Origin: Bacillota bacterium
Lineage (GTDB): Bacteria; Bacillota; Clostridia; Clostridiales; Clostridiaceae
Direction: 5' to 3'
Assembly: GCA_023427705.1 (NCBI GenBank)
Contig: JAEZAL010000319.1
Location: forward strand, 1-6,483
DNA length: 6,483 nucleotides
Positions 4,958-6,483 of this stretch are shown here, piece by piece (position 1 is the first letter of the stretch; the number at the start of each line of letters is the position of its first letter). The notes under the pieces were generated by a model. It was not told the DNA's origin. It saw only the letters and a program-made list of their open reading frames with translations, and did no database searches. A program made the translations under genes and the position numbers.

Positions 4958-6118
4958 ATGAAAAACATTTCAATTTTAGGAGCAACTGGCTCAATAGGTA
5001 CTCAAACTTTAGATGTAATTAGAAATTCTAATAATGAAATAAAGTTAATTGGTATTAGTGCTAATTCATCTGTAAATAAAATAATAGAAATTATTAATGA
5101 ATTTAATCCAAAATACGTAGCTATGATGGATGAAAATAGCGCAAAAGCTGTTCAAGAGTTTTGCTTATGTAATAACTTAAATATAACTGTGTATTCAGGA
5201 ATTGAAGGATTAGAGAAAATAGCGTCTCTAAAAGAAATAGACATGGTTGTAACTTCTGTGGTTGGTATGATAGGTTTAAGACCTACACTAAAAGCTATAG
5301 AAGCAAAAAAGGATATAGCACTTGCTAATAAGGAAACTTTAGTAGTTGCTGGTGAGTTAGTTATGAAAAAAGCTAAAGAAATGAATGTAGATATTCTACC
5401 TGTTGACTCTGAACATAGTGCTATATTTCAAGCTTTGAATGGTTATACTGAAAAGGATGTAAATAAAATTATATTAACTGCTTCTGGAGGCCCTTTTAGA
5501 GGAAAAGATATTAGCTATCTGGAGAATGTTTCTGTAGAAGATGCATTAAAACATCCAAAATGGAATATGGGCCAAAAAATTTCTATAGATTCTGCTACTT
5601 TGATGAATAAAGGGTTAGAAGTTATAGAAGCACACTTTTTATTTAATTGCCCTTATGAAAATATAGAAGTAGTAGTTCATCCACAAAGTATAATACATTC
5701 AATGGTAGAATATAAAGATGCAAGTGTAATAGCTCAATTAGGATCAACAGATATGAAACTACCAATTCAATATGCAATTAATAAAAAAGAAAGAAAGAAT
5801 GCGGTTGCTAAAAAACTAAATTTTTATGAAATTGGAACTTTAACTTTCGAAAAGCCTGATTTAGATACTTTTAAATGTTTAAAACTTGCATATAAAGTAG
5901 GGATGGAAGGGGGCTTAGCTCCTTGTATATTAAATGGGGCTAATGAAGAAGCTGTTGCCTTATTATTAGAAAGAAAAATAAAATTTTTAGATATACCAAG
6001 AATAATTGAAGAAGCATTAGAAGAGTTTAAAGAAGAAAAGACAAAAGAAATATCATTAGATAATATAATTGAATTAGATAATAAGGTTAGAAAATATATT
6101 AGGGCTAGATGGAGTTAG
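4958..6118 (+). CDS. dxr: 1-deoxy-D-xylulose 5-phosphate reductoisomerase
   Basis: DXR (IspC) rearranges and reduces DXP to 2-C-methyl-D-erythritol 4-phosphate with NADPH and a divalent metal, the first committed step of the MEP isoprenoid pathway in the cytoplasm. The 386-residue length is typical. The N-terminal NADPH-binding domain has GATGSIG (8-14) and ALANKE (121-126). The metal site is Asp150 and Glu152 in VDSEHSAIFQAL, plus Glu221 in NKGLEVIEA (217-225). Substrate contacts include Ser176 in TASGGPF (174-180), the flexible loop HPKWNMG (199-205), and Asn217 and Lys218. VHPQSIIHSMVEY, LGSTDMKLPIQ and LNGANEEAV complete the family pattern, so the enzyme looks intact. AGGAGG (4947-4952) lies five bases before ATG. 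The product pathway supplies the substrates of UppS encoded upstream. Its stop codon is part of the rseP binding site, suggesting coupled translation. Confidence 0.98.
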   Translation: MKNISILGATGSIGTQTLDVIRNSNNEIKLIGISANSSVNKIIEIINEFNPKYVAMMDENSAKAVQEFCLCNNLNITVYSGIEGLEKIASLKEIDMVVTSVVGMIGLRPTLKAIEAKKDIALANKETLVVAGELVMKKAKEMNVDILPVDSEHSAIFQALNGYTEKDVNKIILTASGGPFRGKDISYLENVSVEDALKHPKWNMGQKISIDSATLMNKGLEVIEAHFLFNCPYENIEVVVHPQSIIHSMVEYKDASVIAQLGSTDMKLPIQYAINKKERKNAVAKKLNFYEIGTLTFEKPDLDTFKCLKLAYKVGMEGGLAPCILNGANEEAVALLLERKIKFLDIPRIIEEALEEFKEEKTKEISLDNIIELDNKVRKYIRARWS

Positions 6119-6122
6119 GAGG
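6117..6122 (+). promoter_or_regulatory. rseP ribosome binding site overlapping the dxr stop codon
   Basis: AGGAGG shares two bases with the TAG stop of dxr (6116-6118) and lies seven bases before the TTG at 6130. This perfect site is the main evidence that the TTG is the rseP start. Confidence 0.88.
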
Positions 6123-6129
6123 AAAAGAA

Positions 6130-6483
6130 TTGTATATAATTTATGCATTATTAGGTTTTAGTTTACTTATAATAGTACATGAACTTGGCCATTTTATAAT
6201 GGCAAAAGTAAATGGAATAAAAGTTGAAGAGTTCGCTATAGGTATGGGGCCTAAAATACTCTCTACACAAGGAAAAGAAACAAAATACTCAATAGGTTTG
6301 TTTCCTATTGGTGGATATGTTAAAATGTTTGGGGAAGAGGAAGATATTAATGATGAAAGAAGTTTTTCATCTAAATCTCCACTTAGAAGAATAAGTGTAA
6401 TTATAGCAGGAGCCTTTATGAATTTTTTACTTGCTATAATTATTTTCACAGTAATTTTAAATAAGTTTGGTTATAGTTTGCCA
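6130..6483 (+). CDS. rseP: RseP/RasP-family site-2 zinc metalloprotease, N-terminal part (runs off window)
   Basis: This family is membrane-embedded zinc proteases that cut transmembrane segments of substrates such as anti-sigma factors and leftover signal peptides. 118 codons are visible of a protein usually about 340 residues or more, so the PDZ domain and the C-terminal LDG-type metal ligand lie outside the window. The first membrane helix (about 2-24) contains the zinc motif HELGH (17-21; His17, Glu18, His21). Further family marks are FAIGMGPKI (35-43), the GGYVKM loop (61-66), SKSPLRRI (81-88), and AGAFMNFLLA (93-102) opening the second helix with the conserved G-x-x-x-N. The start is TTG: it is preceded by AGGAGG at seven bases and yields the family-typical MYIIYALLGFSLLIIVHELGH. 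The first in-frame ATG is codon 24, after the active site, so it cannot be the start. It lies 11 bases after dxr, a standard dxr-rseP pair. No defect is seen in the visible part. Confidence 0.96.
   Translation, partial: MYIIYALLGFSLLIIVHELGHFIMAKVNGIKVEEFAIGMGPKILSTQGKETKYSIGLFPIGGYVKMFGEEEDINDERSFSSKSPLRRISVIIAGAFMNFLLAIIIFTVILNKFGYSLP

Noticed and set aside
6141..6449. Open frame of 102 codons on the minus strand
   Set aside because: It lies antisense to the rseP frame, which has a perfect binding site and the HELGH motif. The minus-strand peptide shows no recognisable family.

Overview
The window is an AT-rich, all-plus-strand stretch of a low-GC Firmicute chromosome, most likely a Clostridium-type organism. 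Reasons: A/T-ending codons and heavy AGA use for arginine, strong AGGAGG-type ribosome binding sites, short GC hairpins followed by T-runs, and the conserved gene order rpsB-tsf-pyrH-frr-uppS-cdsA-dxr-rseP. No species can be named from the sequence alone. Every intact gene is a core housekeeping gene. I see no transposase, CRISPR array, tRNA, rRNA or new multi-gene system.

Layout. The 3' part of rpsB (ribosomal protein S2) enters from the left edge, followed by a large non-canonical hairpin, tsf (EF-Ts) and a clear intrinsic terminator. pyrH (UMP kinase) and frr (ribosome recycling factor) form a tightly coupled pair ending in a second terminator. uppS and cdsA follow as a pair ending in a third terminator. 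A 544-base gap (4414-4957) then separates cdsA from dxr. It holds an inverted repeat, the cdsA terminator, what looks like the decayed remains of a small membrane-protein gene, and a candidate dxr promoter. dxr is followed at once by rseP, which starts at TTG and runs off the right edge.

Function. rpsB, tsf and frr serve translation (small subunit, EF-Tu recharging, post-termination recycling), and pyrH supplies UDP for RNA, DNA and cell-wall precursors. dxr makes MEP for isoprenoid synthesis. The resulting isoprenyl diphosphates feed UppS, which makes the C55 carrier for peptidoglycan. CdsA makes CDP-diacylglycerol for phospholipids, and RseP is an intramembrane protease. The window therefore links the protein-synthesis cluster to the envelope-synthesis cluster. 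The three terminators suggest four transcription units with possible read-through: rpsB-tsf, pyrH-frr, uppS-cdsA and dxr-rseP.

The most useful second-look points are the gene remnant in the cdsA-dxr gap, the TTG start of rseP (easily missed because no ATG lies upstream of its active site), the false upstream start of pyrH inside the tsf terminator, and the rpsB-tsf hairpin.
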